The position numbers and the translations under genes were made by a program. The notes under the pieces are model-generated. The model did not search any database. It was not told where the DNA came from and saw only the letters and a list, made by a program, of their open reading frames with translations. From Desulfobacterales bacterium (GTDB lineage Bacteria > Desulfobacterota > Desulfobacteria > Desulfobacterales > Desulfosalsimonadaceae), in contig JAGYOX010000003.1 in the NCBI GenBank assembly GCA_018399235.1, positions 1 through 55,142 of the forward strand: a DNA stretch of 55,142 nucleotides, written 5' to 3'. Shown piece by piece: positions 42,743 to 50,814 of the stretch. Position 1 is the first letter of the stretch. Each line of letters begins with the position of its first letter.

Positions 42743-42929
42743 AGAATCAGTACATTTTTTTTATCGCTTATTTCGCTTATTTTATCTATTTCGCAAAACT
42801 GCCGATGTGAAAATAACTTGTAGTTAAAGGGAAGCCATGAATGTCAAGGGTTTATGTAGATATTAAGGCGCGGTTTTGACCGAACTCATAACCCGAAGGT
42901 CACAGGTTCGAATTATGTCCCCGCTACCA
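42743..42929. repeat. 187-bp cassette-end module, copy A
   Basis: AGAATCAG, T-run, iteron triplet TATTTCGCT/TATTTTATC/TATTTCGCA (42769-42795), an 89-bp conserved spacer containing TTAAAGGGAAGCCATGAATG, then the 45-bp tRNA core (42885-42929) with CC changed to TA in the T-arm. Aligns along its full length with 44455-44641. Confidence 0.85.
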
Positions 42930-42940
42930 AAATTAATTAT

Positions 42941-42986
42941 AATAAAGTCAAGGAATTGTCGAAGTTGGCAATTCCTTGACTTTATT
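42941..42986. repeat. Perfect 18-bp inverted repeat at the left end of cassette 2
   Basis: AATAAAGTCAAGGAATTG (42941-42958), 10-base loop, CAATTCCTTGACTTTATT (42969-42986), 11 bp after the att core. Could be a bidirectional terminator insulating the cassette or a binding/recombination structure. Confidence 0.85.
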
Positions 42987-43066
42987 GCCAAAAAAGCAAT
43001 ACCCAACACTATACCCAACAGAGAAGTTTAAAATCCCCTATGTCAGGATCTCCTTAAAATTTTTAG

Positions 43067-43095
43067 TTGACAACAGGCTTTTTGAAAGATACATA
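43067..43095 (+). promoter_or_regulatory. Candidate promoter of the AbiE pair
   Basis: TTGACA (43067-43072), 17-bp spacer, TACATA (43090-43095), about 30 bp before the chosen ATG at 43126. Its presence inside the longer open frame is the main reason for preferring the shorter start. Confidence 0.55.
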
Positions 43096-43125
43096 ATTAA
43101 CAATAATGATAATTATGTATGCCTG

Positions 43126-43728
43126 ATGAAACTATTAGAGCTGAAAAAAATTAACAAATTTTCCTTTGGATATGAGGACATCGCCAGGGTTCTTGGGATC
43201 AGCCCTGCTTCGGCAAAGGTAACCGCCAGTCGATACACAAAACAGGGGATATTGTTGCGGTTCAAGAAAAACCTGTATCTACTTAGAGAGACCTGGGATA
43301 AAGCTTCCAGGGAGGAAAAATTCTCGCTCGCCAATCTCGGTCAGGTTCCTTCCTATATATCTTTTATGACCGCTCTGGACTACTATGAAATCACAACCCA
43401 GGTTCAGCGGGATTTTTTCGAGTCCGCGGCAGTCAAGAGGTCTAAAGAAATTAATTTGGATGGCAACGTCTTTCGGTATATCAAGCTTGCTCAAAATCTG
43501 TATGATAATTTTAAGAAAGAAAAGAATTTCTTTATTGCAACCCCTGAAAAAGCGCTTTTGGATTCATTTTACCTGATGTCCTTTGGCCGCTATAGTTTTG
43601 ACCTTTCATCACTGGATGAAACGAAATTCAACCCACAGCAAATAAGACGGTTGAGCCGAAAATATCCGTTAAAGACTAAAAATGTGCTGAAAAAATATGG
43701 ATATCTTGAGTCAACACGAAATATTTGA
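43126..43728 (+). CDS. abiEi: AbiEi-like antitoxin (type IV)
   Basis: 200 residues from the ATG at 43126; an open frame extends 50 codons upstream but crosses the hairpin and promoter. N-terminal winged helix (YEDIARVLGISPASAKVTASRYTKQGILLRFKKNLYLL) is the AbiEi transcriptional-regulator domain; the C-terminal part with SYISFMTALDYYEI, IATPEKALLDSFYLMSFG and RRLSRKYPLK is typical of the family. Antitoxin and autorepressor in the AbiE abortive-infection system. Overlaps the toxin gene by 32 bp. Confidence 0.82.
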   Translation: MKLLELKKINKFSFGYEDIARVLGISPASAKVTASRYTKQGILLRFKKNLYLLRETWDKASREEKFSLANLGQVPSYISFMTALDYYEITTQVQRDFFESAAVKRSKEINLDGNVFRYIKLAQNLYDNFKKEKNFFIATPEKALLDSFYLMSFGRYSFDLSSLDETKFNPQQIRRLSRKYPLKTKNVLKKYGYLESTRNI

Positions 43729-44365
43729 GATAGAAATTCTTGAGAAAATGAACAGCGCAAAGTTGCTTGAGCCAATTGTTTTTGGTGGCGGCACAATGTT
43801 GAGGCTCTGTCATGAACTGAACCGCTACTCTGCAGATCTTGATTTCTGGTTTATCAGAAAAATTTCTCACCAAAATTACGCAGATAAAGCACAAAATGCT
43901 TTGGGAAAAGAATATGACATTACTGACGCCACCATCAAGAAAAACACACTATTGTTTGAATTACGGTCTGGGAGTTATCCAAAAAGACTCAAAATAGAAA
44001 TCCGGAGACAATTAAAGGAATGCGATTATCAGAAAACAATTGCATTTTCCAAGTTCACCTCAAAACAGGTTCTCGTAAACGCCCACACGCTCCAGCAAAC
44101 AATGGAAAATAAGATAGACGCGCTCCTTGATCGTGGTGAAATAAGAGACTGTTTCGATATTGAATTTCTAATTCGCAGAGGCGTTTCCTTGCCCGATCTC
44201 TCTACCATTACAGTCGCCAACCTCCTTAAAAAAATATCAAAATTCAAGGACATCGACTTCAAAGTAAAGCTTGGCTCTATTCTGGAAAAAGATGTCCGCA
44301 ACTATTACGTGGAAAACAGATTCAGTTTTCTCGAAGCTAAGCTAAACGCGTTAAATCCAAGCTGA
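43697..44365 (+). CDS. abiEii: AbiEii-like nucleotidyltransferase toxin
   Basis: 222 residues. Nucleotidyltransferase core FGGGTMLRLCHELNRYSADLDF gives the GG/S and the DxD metal pair; KIEIRRQLKE, ENKIDALLDRGEIRDCFDIEFLI is the conserved helical C-terminal block with the Lys/Asp pattern of AbiEii. In studied systems the enzyme modifies tRNA or other RNA with nucleotides and arrests growth during phage infection. The frame overlaps abiEi, as usual for these pairs. No Shine-Dalgarno is obvious, consistent with translational coupling. Confidence 0.85.
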   Translation: MDILSQHEIFEIEILEKMNSAKLLEPIVFGGGTMLRLCHELNRYSADLDFWFIRKISHQNYADKAQNALGKEYDITDATIKKNTLLFELRSGSYPKRLKIEIRRQLKECDYQKTIAFSKFTSKQVLVNAHTLQQTMENKIDALLDRGEIRDCFDIEFLIRRGVSLPDLSTITVANLLKKISKFKDIDFKVKLGSILEKDVRNYYVENRFSFLEAKLNALNPS

Positions 44366-44454
44366 ATATAGAAAATTGGATAAGATAGTCTATGAGACGC
44401 CGGGTTTTTCAAGTGGAATCATTCATGGACGATTACTTTGAAAAAAACTGGTAC

Positions 44455-44641
44455 AGAATCAGCCCTTTTTTTTATCACCTATTTCGATTATTTCACTTAT
44501 TTCGAAAAACTGCTGATATGAAAATAAGTTGGAATTAAAGGGAAGCCATGAATGTCAAGGGGTTTATGTTGATATTAAAACGGGGTTTTAACCAAACTCA
44601 TAACCCGAAGGTCACAGGTTCGAATCCTGTCCCCGCTACCA
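44455..44641. repeat. 187-bp cassette-end module, copy B
   Basis: AGAATCAG, T-run, iteron triplet TATTTCGAT/TATTTCACT/TATTTCGAA (44480-44506), 90-bp spacer with TTAAAGGGAAGCCATGAATG, then an exact 45-bp tRNA-fMet core (44597-44641). Same length as copy A with scattered substitutions. Confidence 0.87.
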
Positions 44642-45003
44642 ATAAATTGATAATAATTCCAGTTACTTCTATTATCCCACAGTTTTCCTAATCTGACGAT
44701 ACGCATCAAGTGGTACAATTTTGGACCATTTTTCTTCCGAATCCCATCGTACATCTGCCTCTTCAGCCCTTTTTTCGCCATTTTTTCCAACTGGCGCTTT
44801 AATCCCTGGATATCCCGGCCGGTTCGTTGGGCAACCGATTCCGGCGTCTCCACGCGAAGGGACATATTCAGATAAAGGTCGGCCTCTTCTTCTGAAAACA
44901 GTTTTTTCAATATCTTGAGTTCGACACCGGATTCGGTTTCAGGAAAGCCGTTGGAATACTGGTCGAGCTGATTCCGCAGTTTTTCATATATGGTTTGCGG
45001 CAT
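44575..45003 (-). pseudogene. Truncated gene, N-terminal domain of a ferredoxin-type protein
   Basis: 142 codons from the ATG at 45003 (GGGAG upstream). The first 80 residues (YEKLRNQLDQYSNGFPETES, LKKLFSEEEADLYLNMSL, ETPESVAQRTGRD, LEKMAKKGL) look like the winged-helix N-terminus that in Desulfobacterota precedes a 4Fe-4S ferredoxin part in proteins of several hundred residues. Here no cysteine cluster follows: the frame soon runs into the tRNA att copy and reads the shadow GSGDRIRTCD. So the gene lost its 3' part at the cassette boundary. It is the last gene of the ADH-to-flavoprotein operon, 13 bp after the preceding stop. Confidence 0.65.
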
Positions 45004-45016
45004 TCGATGACTCCCA

Positions 45017-46618
45017 TCAATTTTGTATGATTCCGTTTTCCTTGGCTTTTTTGACACTCTCCGGGTCATCCCACTGTTTTTCAATGCCGAAATCCTCAAC
45101 AATGGTATTGGCCCCGATATATCCTGCGCCGCCGATAATCATTCCCCCCGGATAGACACTGGCACCGCAGACATAAAACCCTTCCAAGGGCGTATAGCAC
45201 TGTGAGCATGCATCATTGGGTCTGAAATAGCCCATCTGGAGCGGAATATAGGCCCCCTGCTTGAATGATCCCCTCACCATATTAATGATTTTCTTTTCAA
45301 TATATGTGGGCGGATAGACCAGCATATTGATCGGATCCAGGTTCGGGGCGTATGACTTCCACTCCTCGACACAAAGCCTGGCATAGTCCCATTTGTTCTT
45401 CTCCCAGTCATTGTCATAGGGCACCAGCATTTCCCATCTCCCGTTATGACAACCCTCAGGCGCCTGGATGGGATCAAAAAGAGAGCCGCAGGTTGCATGA
45501 CCGTGTAGATTTTTCTCCGGGATCCCACCGGATTCCAGGGAATTGAGATGATCCAAGAGGGATTCGGTATCCTTAATGCCGAGAAATGCAATCATTGCCT
45601 GGTTTGCGTCATCATATGATTCGGTTTCGATGTATTTCGGGGCGCTCCTAAGGGCAAGGTGGGTGCCAAAGAATGTGGTCTTTTCCCATTCCCATTTTCC
45701 GGCGGATTCTTTTAAGGATGAGGGAATTTCATCTTCATCGAAGAATTCGAGAAATGTCTGGTGCGGATCAACAGTAGATGCAACAGCCGTAGCCTTTATC
45801 TCGGTTCCATCATCCAGCCGAACGCCCTGGACTTTTCCGTTGCCGATCAGCACCTTTGCCACCCTTGAATCATCCAGAATCGAACCGCCGGCGGCGATGA
45901 TGGATTTATGAATTGCCGAGGAAAGCCGATGCGATCCGCCACTGCATAAAGCTACATTGGTCATCCGGTAGACATACAGCGGGAAGATATAGCCCAGCGC
46001 TTCATGGGGCGATAAGCCCCACATGGTAAACAGATTTAAAATACCGGCTTTTACAGGCTCCGAAAAATCATACATACCGAGTATTTCCGTCGGCGGCAGT
46101 TCGGCGATTTCATTAAAACGGCGGCCCACATCATCTCTGGCGCTGTTTAAGGCCTGTACCTGCTCGATTGGTGGTACCGGCGGCACATAGGTGAGCGGGA
46201 TAAGGATCTTCTCGGAATATTCCTGGAAATCGGCATACATCCGGGCATACTCGGCCCCGTCCGTTGCCGAAAATTCGGCGGATATAAAGTCGGCTGTTTT
46301 TTTAGGATCGTTGTAAAATATCAATGGCTTTTGATTTTTGGTGATATAGGCGGCCTGCACTTTGGGATAAATGAATCTTACACCCCGCGACCTCAAATCA
46401 AAATCATGGTATACCGGCATGATCTCGGCCATCATGTGGTAAATGGCATGGGGGTTGTACTTGAACCCCGCGAATTCCAAAGTATCCAGACCGCCGCCGG
46501 TCTCGTGTCGGGCTTCGATTATAATAACTTTCAAACCGGCTCTGGCCAAATAGGCGCCGCAGATCAGTCCGTTGTGACCGCCGCCGATAATCGCCACATC
46601 ATATTCTTTATCTTTCAT
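45017..46618 (-). CDS. Phytoene-desaturase-like FAD oxidoreductase (second copy)
   Basis: 533 residues from the ATG at 46618, which has GAGGTGA upstream; a GTG at 46627 overlapping the previous stop is the alternative. N-terminal FAD motif DVAIIGGGHNGLICGAYLARAGLKVIIIEAR, and the C-terminal YVCGASVYPGGMIIGGAGYIGAN that closes the FAD site in CrtI/RetSat-type enzymes. Related over its length to the neighbour at 46624. Likely acts on a polyisoprenoid, sterol-like or other lipid substrate, either saturating or desaturating it. Lipid substrate is inferred from the SCP2 neighbour. Confidence 0.85.
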   Translation of the reverse strand: MKDKEYDVAIIGGGHNGLICGAYLARAGLKVIIIEARHETGGGLDTLEFAGFKYNPHAIYHMMAEIMPVYHDFDLRSRGVRFIYPKVQAAYITKNQKPLIFYNDPKKTADFISAEFSATDGAEYARMYADFQEYSEKILIPLTYVPPVPPIEQVQALNSARDDVGRRFNEIAELPPTEILGMYDFSEPVKAGILNLFTMWGLSPHEALGYIFPLYVYRMTNVALCSGGSHRLSSAIHKSIIAAGGSILDDSRVAKVLIGNGKVQGVRLDDGTEIKATAVASTVDPHQTFLEFFDEDEIPSSLKESAGKWEWEKTTFFGTHLALRSAPKYIETESYDDANQAMIAFLGIKDTESLLDHLNSLESGGIPEKNLHGHATCGSLFDPIQAPEGCHNGRWEMLVPYDNDWEKNKWDYARLCVEEWKSYAPNLDPINMLVYPPTYIEKKIINMVRGSFKQGAYIPLQMGYFRPNDACSQCYTPLEGFYVCGASVYPGGMIIGGAGYIGANTIVEDFGIEKQWDDPESVKKAKENGIIQN

Positions 46619-46623
46619 ATGAA

Positions 46624-48336
46624 TCACCTCACTCCAAGATTTTGGGGGATTTCATTAATGTTGTCCAGATACCAGTCCAGTGCCTTTTCGGTCCACCAGA
46701 CCTGCTCCCTTGCGCCCATGTCCTCGGCCACTTCACTGGCGGCAATGTATCCGGAACTTAAACCCGTGTAGCCGAATAAATGAATCGAATTGGAAAGATA
46801 AAGGTTTTTAAGAAACGTTCTTGACCCGCCGCCCTGCAGAACGCCCTGAACCGGTCTTTTCATATACCACTGTTCCGGAATCACGCTGCCGCCGAGCCAG
46901 TTTCCAAGTACCGCCGAGGGATTGTTTCGCTGCATGTCATAGGGGGTGTAGATGATCTGGTCCTTGATCAGCTTTTTAAAACCAGGCGCATACTTTTCAA
47001 ATGTTTCCACTACCTGGTCGGCCATTTCATATTTGATCTCATCCCAAGCCGGCAATCCATCGAGGGAACCATTCTTCCATGATTTCGGGCATGGCGGGGC
47101 ATCGAGCCATACAAAAGCGGTATGACACCCTTCGGGCGCCTGGCTCGGATCTGTCAACGTAGGGATGAACCAGTTGGCGCGGATTTCCGGGTGTATTACG
47201 CGGTTGATCAAATCCGTCCCAAAGCTCGTCATTGCTTCCGTATCTTTGCCCCCGAAATATCCCATAAAACAGCGCTGAATGCCGTCGTCATACTCGGAGG
47301 AGGCGAACTGCGGTGCGCCGTCCAAGGCCCAGTAAGTGGCAAACAGGTTCTGCTCATTATAGTCAAATTTATCGATCTTTGCGGCCCGATCGGAATCAAT
47401 ATTGTCATAGCCCACCATATGCTTAAACGTCGGGATAAGGGTGCAGTTGCTGATAATTTTATTCGCTGATATTGCTTCACCGGGAAATACCGCATGCTCG
47501 CTGAGCTGCACCCCGACCGCCTCACCGTTCTTCGTAATAATTTTTGTCACCGGACAGCAAGGAAGAATTTTGGCGCCATACGCGGTGGCCGCTTTGACAA
47601 GTGCGTGTGTCAGCGCATGCGATCCCCCCTTGGTTTGGTGCACCGGAAAAAACGGCCCGCACATCATGGTCAGCAGGGCGCCCATGGAGCCGACATTGGG
47701 ATGAATCGGCGGCATACCGCCAATCCAGGTAAATGACTGGAGCATGGTCCGGATGTATTCGGATTCGTAAAGCCGCTTTGTCAATTCAAATCCATTCATA
47801 TTCCAGATCTGGTCAAAGGTCAGATCGATTTCGCAAGCGGCCATGATGCCTTCGATCACTTTCCCTGTGCGCTCGAGGATTTCCTCGCTCGGTGCCTTAT
47901 ACAGAAAATCGTGCAGGACCAGCTTGGTCTCTTCAAGATTGTCCATCATGTAATCGGCCGCCTGCATGAACATAAGACCGTCTTTTTCCGAATGCCTTTC
48001 CCAGCTGTTAAAGGTTAAAATCGGATCAACCCCCATGAGCACGTTCTTGCCGTCGGCAAAGCTTTTGGCATAGCAGTAGTCCGTTGCAACATGCTCCAGG
48101 CCAAACCGGGACACCAGCTCCAGTTCGACAATACACGGGCTCATCGCCTGGATAAGCCATGTGGCGTGCAGGTTGTGGACGAATCCCGGAAGTCCGGGCT
48201 CTGTTGTATCGCAGTGAGCCCCGCATTCCCCTCTAGCCTCGAGCACGAGGGTCTTGAGGCCGGATCTGGCCAGATAAGCGGCAGCGGCCAGGCCATTGAC
48301 ACCTCCGCCGATAATGATGACATCATAGTCTGCCAT
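46624..48336 (-). CDS. Phytoene-desaturase-like FAD oxidoreductase (first copy)
   Basis: 570 residues. FAD motif DVIIIGGGVNGLAAAAYLARSGLKTLVLEAR; GGSHALTHALVKAATAYGAKI is the middle block of the CrtI/amine-oxidase family; C-terminal LFGYTGLSSGYIAASEVAEDMG. A tandem paralogue of the next gene, with about 30 extra residues, so the two may form a heterodimer. GGAGAGG precedes the ATG. Acts in the cytoplasm or at the membrane surface; no membrane segment or signal peptide. Confidence 0.86.
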   Translation of the reverse strand: MADYDVIIIGGGVNGLAAAAYLARSGLKTLVLEARGECGAHCDTTEPGLPGFVHNLHATWLIQAMSPCIVELELVSRFGLEHVATDYCYAKSFADGKNVLMGVDPILTFNSWERHSEKDGLMFMQAADYMMDNLEETKLVLHDFLYKAPSEEILERTGKVIEGIMAACEIDLTFDQIWNMNGFELTKRLYESEYIRTMLQSFTWIGGMPPIHPNVGSMGALLTMMCGPFFPVHQTKGGSHALTHALVKAATAYGAKILPCCPVTKIITKNGEAVGVQLSEHAVFPGEAISANKIISNCTLIPTFKHMVGYDNIDSDRAAKIDKFDYNEQNLFATYWALDGAPQFASSEYDDGIQRCFMGYFGGKDTEAMTSFGTDLINRVIHPEIRANWFIPTLTDPSQAPEGCHTAFVWLDAPPCPKSWKNGSLDGLPAWDEIKYEMADQVVETFEKYAPGFKKLIKDQIIYTPYDMQRNNPSAVLGNWLGGSVIPEQWYMKRPVQGVLQGGGSRTFLKNLYLSNSIHLFGYTGLSSGYIAASEVAEDMGAREQVWWTEKALDWYLDNINEIPQNLGVR

Positions 48337-48359
48337 TGTGCCTCTCCTTTATTCGCTTT

Positions 48360-48761
48360 TTAATACTGCGTTACGGCCTTTAATGGTTTACTGTATGAGT
48401 CGTTTTCCGTTTTTTTCAGAGAATGCCGCTGGCGCCCTTTCATCATGCTTGCATAAGCGTCGTTTACTTTTTCTTCAATGTCGCGACCGGCTTTCTCAAC
48501 GTATTTTTTCCGGTTAAAAAGATAGATAATATATTTGTAAAAATTTTTAATGAGGAGTTTCATCACGCCAAAGTTAAAAAATATCTTTGCCATGCCGGGG
48601 ATATCATCCGGATCAATGGTGATCTTGAATTCCCAATCCACCGGATCGGTTATTTTACCAACGATAAACACATTGTCGCTTTCAGGGTCCTTTTTAATTT
48701 TATAGTATCTGAAATCCATTTTCAGCTCGGTTTTTCCAAGGCCTCTTGACCATAATTTCAT
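48360..48761 (-). CDS. Conserved-looking protein of unknown function
   Basis: 133 residues from the ATG at 48761; the longer frame upstream has no ribosome site and overlaps the SCP2 gene region. Features: a beta-rich N-terminal half (MDFRYYKIKKDPESDNVFIV, ITDPVDWEFKITIDPDD), a hydrophobic stretch FGVMKLLIKNFYKYIIYLF that could touch the membrane, and a basic C-terminus. I do not recognise the family. It sits 23 bp before the first flavoprotein gene and 79 bp after the SCP2 gene, so a role in the same lipid-related pathway is likely. Confidence 0.65.
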   Translation of the reverse strand: MKLWSRGLGKTELKMDFRYYKIKKDPESDNVFIVGKITDPVDWEFKITIDPDDIPGMAKIFFNFGVMKLLIKNFYKYIIYLFNRKKYVEKAGRDIEEKVNDAYASMMKGRQRHSLKKTENDSYSKPLKAVTQY

Positions 48762-48840
48762 AGTGCACCCCCATTTTGACGGTCTATGTATTTTGGCAAA
48801 ACCATTCGGAGCAATTGGTGATGTCTTTTTCCGGAAAAAC

Positions 48841-49257
48841 TTAATTAAGGATAATCGACTCCTTTTCCATTTCTTTAAGCTGCTCATTGTAATTGACGGC
48901 AAGAATCCGAAGCAGCGGGACGAGCTTCAGTACCCTTGTCGCGTTTCCAACCAGCACAATTTTTTTCTTGGCAATGGAAACCATGACATTGAGCTTATTG
49001 GACCACGTCCGGTGAGCGTCATCAGCGCTCAAATTCATTTCAACATCCGCTTTATCCGGCGGACTTCCAGAACCGTACTTCAATTCTTCACCGCGGGAAT
49101 CAATCCAGATAGTGACGTCCGGGTTTGAATAGTTAAACACCAGCAGGTTCTTGAGCCCTTCTGCCTTAGCCTTGATGGAAGCATCCTTGAATGTTTTGTC
49201 AAACATCCCCAAAATGGCTGTTGAAACCTCTTCCGCATTATTCCAAAATTCAGACAT
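48841..49257 (-). CDS. SCP2 sterol-transfer-family protein
   Basis: 138 residues. Single SCP2 domain: KNLLVFNYSNPDVTIWIDSRGEEL, ADVEMNLSADDAHRTWSNKLNVMVSIAKKKIVLVGNATRVLKLVPLL, the latter being the typical lipid-tunnel segment. Such domains bind hydrophobic ligands and hand them to enzymes. GGAGGAGAG precedes the ATG. It lies between ALDH and the flavoproteins, pointing to a hydrophobic substrate for the cluster. Confidence 0.82.
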   Translation of the reverse strand: MSEFWNNAEEVSTAILGMFDKTFKDASIKAKAEGLKNLLVFNYSNPDVTIWIDSRGEELKYGSGSPPDKADVEMNLSADDAHRTWSNKLNVMVSIAKKKIVLVGNATRVLKLVPLLRILAVNYNEQLKEMEKESIILN

Positions 49258-49298
49258 GATTCTCTCCTCCCGGTTGGTTGGTTAACATTTTAATGAGA

Positions 49299-50813
49299 TT
49301 AAGTTTCCGTATTGCCCAGAAGCATTTGAAACCAGAAGCTCTCCTCCCGCGTCCGCTTTAAATTGATATGTACGGTCTTGATTTCCGTAAATTCGTAAAG
49401 CCCTTCAAGACCGCTTTCCCTGCCGATGCCGCTCTGTTTATACCCGCCGAATGGAAAATTGGGATTCAGCATATGCCAGTCATTAATAAAAACCGTTCCT
49501 GCACGCAGTTTCTGGGCAATCTTGTTCGCCCGCTCTATATCGCTACACCATAGGCCGGCGGTTAGTCCGTAATCGGTGTCATTAGCCATGGCGAGCGCCT
49601 CCTGCTCATCTTCATACGGGATCAAGGCGATGACCGGCCCGAAAATCTCCTCCCGGCAGATGGCCATGTCATGACGGGCGTCCGCAAAAAGTGTCGGCTC
49701 CAGCCAAAACCCTTTTTTAAACATATCCCCCTGGGGAACGCCGCCGCCCATCAACAGCCGGGCGCCCTCTTCCTTGCCCATATCAATATAACGCCGGATG
49801 CTTTCCAATTGCCGCCTTGAAATCACCGGCCCCATATCCGCGTCAGAATCCATTGGATCATCCAAAACAAGTGTTTTCGCACGCCCTACAATCAGATCCA
49901 GAAACTCCGGATATATTTCTTCCGGAATATAGACCCGGCTGCCGGACATGCAGACCTGTCCCTGATGGATCAACCCGCCGAACAGCACCCCGTCCACCGC
50001 CAGTTCCAGATCCGCGTCATCCAGCACAATGGCGGGATTTTTGCCGCCCAGTTCCAGCGTAACGCGTTTCAGATCCCGAGAGGCCTTTTTCATAACCTCC
50101 TTGCCGATTTCAGTGGACCCGGTCATGCTGATTTTATCCACCAGCGGATGCTCGACCAGCGCATCCCCGGTTTCACCGCCGGGGCCGGTCACGACGTTAA
50201 AGACGCCTTCGGGAAGGCCGAGAGCGTCAATAAGCTTCGTCAATTCCAGCAGACTTAAAGAAGCGGATGACGACGGCTTTATGACCACGGTATTTCCGGC
50301 AATGAGCGCCGGGATCAGCTTCCATGCGCCAAGAAACAAGGGAAAATTCCAGGGCACGATACATCCGACTACCCCGATCGGCTCCCGGACCGTATAATCC
50401 CAGTACAAGGCCGGGAAGTTCGCCTGCGCGCGGGATTGGGGTTCGGACAGGTATTCCGCCATCTCGGCAAATTTCTGGCAGAAAAGCCCGACCAGCGGCA
50501 CTACCATGCCTTCCGTGAGGCGCATGACCATGCCCGCATCCGTGGTTTCAAAGACGGCAAGGTCTGACGCATGATCGGCAATCCGCTGCTCCAGTTCAAA
50601 AAAATATTTGGCCCGTTCGCGGGGATGCATGCCGCTCCAGTCGCCTTTATCAAAGGCCTTCCTCGCCGCATGGACCGCCCCGTCAACATCATCAAACGAT
50701 CCATGTGCCGCATATCCGATGGTCTCTTCATTGGCGGGATTGATCATGGGAAATGTTTTTTTCGATTTGGCGTCTTCCCATTGGCCGTTGATGTAAAGTC
50801 TGTATGTATTCAT
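49299..50813 (-). CDS. NAD(P)-dependent aldehyde dehydrogenase
   Basis: 504 residues. Family motifs: PWNFPLFLGAWKLIPALIAGNTVVIKPS (NAD site), the catalytic Glu in LELGGKNPAIV and the catalytic Cys in GQVCMSGSRV, and the C-terminal PFGGYKQSGIGRE. Close in style to betaine-aldehyde/retinal-type ALDHs. Starts one base after the ADH gene, so the two enzymes should oxidise an alcohol to its acid in sequence (or the reverse). No acylating-type features. Confidence 0.93.
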   Translation of the reverse strand: MNTYRLYINGQWEDAKSKKTFPMINPANEETIGYAAHGSFDDVDGAVHAARKAFDKGDWSGMHPRERAKYFFELEQRIADHASDLAVFETTDAGMVMRLTEGMVVPLVGLFCQKFAEMAEYLSEPQSRAQANFPALYWDYTVREPIGVVGCIVPWNFPLFLGAWKLIPALIAGNTVVIKPSSSASLSLLELTKLIDALGLPEGVFNVVTGPGGETGDALVEHPLVDKISMTGSTEIGKEVMKKASRDLKRVTLELGGKNPAIVLDDADLELAVDGVLFGGLIHQGQVCMSGSRVYIPEEIYPEFLDLIVGRAKTLVLDDPMDSDADMGPVISRRQLESIRRYIDMGKEEGARLLMGGGVPQGDMFKKGFWLEPTLFADARHDMAICREEIFGPVIALIPYEDEQEALAMANDTDYGLTAGLWCSDIERANKIAQKLRAGTVFINDWHMLNPNFPFGGYKQSGIGRESGLEGLYEFTEIKTVHINLKRTREESFWFQMLLGNTET

Positions 50814-50814
50814 A

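Larger units (their letters stand above)
41182..42929 (+). mobile_element. tRNA-fMet cassette 1 (1.75 kb, DUF4143 ATPase cargo)
   Basis: Lies between the tRNA and the first extra copy of its 3' end. AT-rich relative to neighbours, with a single gene, no integrase or transposase. Its right end is a 187-bp module (42743-42929) almost identical in layout to that ending cassette 2. Near its left end, 41278-41304, is a third copy of the iteron triplet. It also carries a CACC-TTCG-GGTG hairpin at 41236-41247. Confidence 0.8.
42930..44641 (+). mobile_element. tRNA-fMet cassette 2 (1.71 kb, AbiE-type cargo)
   Basis: Directly follows cassette 1. Starts with a perfect 18-bp inverted repeat (42941-42986), carries two overlapping genes (AbiEi- and AbiEii-like) and ends in the second 187-bp module. 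No recombinase. Almost the same length as cassette 1. Its outer att core is an exact tRNA copy, whereas the inner one has two changes. Confidence 0.8.

Noticed and set aside
42885-42929. Extra tRNA-Met genes at 42885 and 44597
   Set aside because: Only the 3' 45 bp are present, without acceptor 5' strand and D-arm; one copy also has a broken T-stem. They are att copies.
42976-43125. 50-codon N-terminal extension of the AbiEi gene
   Set aside because: The extension includes part of the inverted repeat and a good promoter and does not look like the family N-terminus.
41182-44641. A degraded integrase in the cassettes
   Set aside because: I looked for the tyrosine-recombinase R...HxxR...Y pattern in the frames between the att copies and found none; remaining gaps are too short and AT-rich.
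44548-44691. Small ORF MNVKGFMLILKRGF... with a GGGAAG ribosome-like site inside module B
   Set aside because: The equivalent frame in module A stops after nine codons through an indel, and the B frame reads through the tRNA copy. Not conserved as coding.
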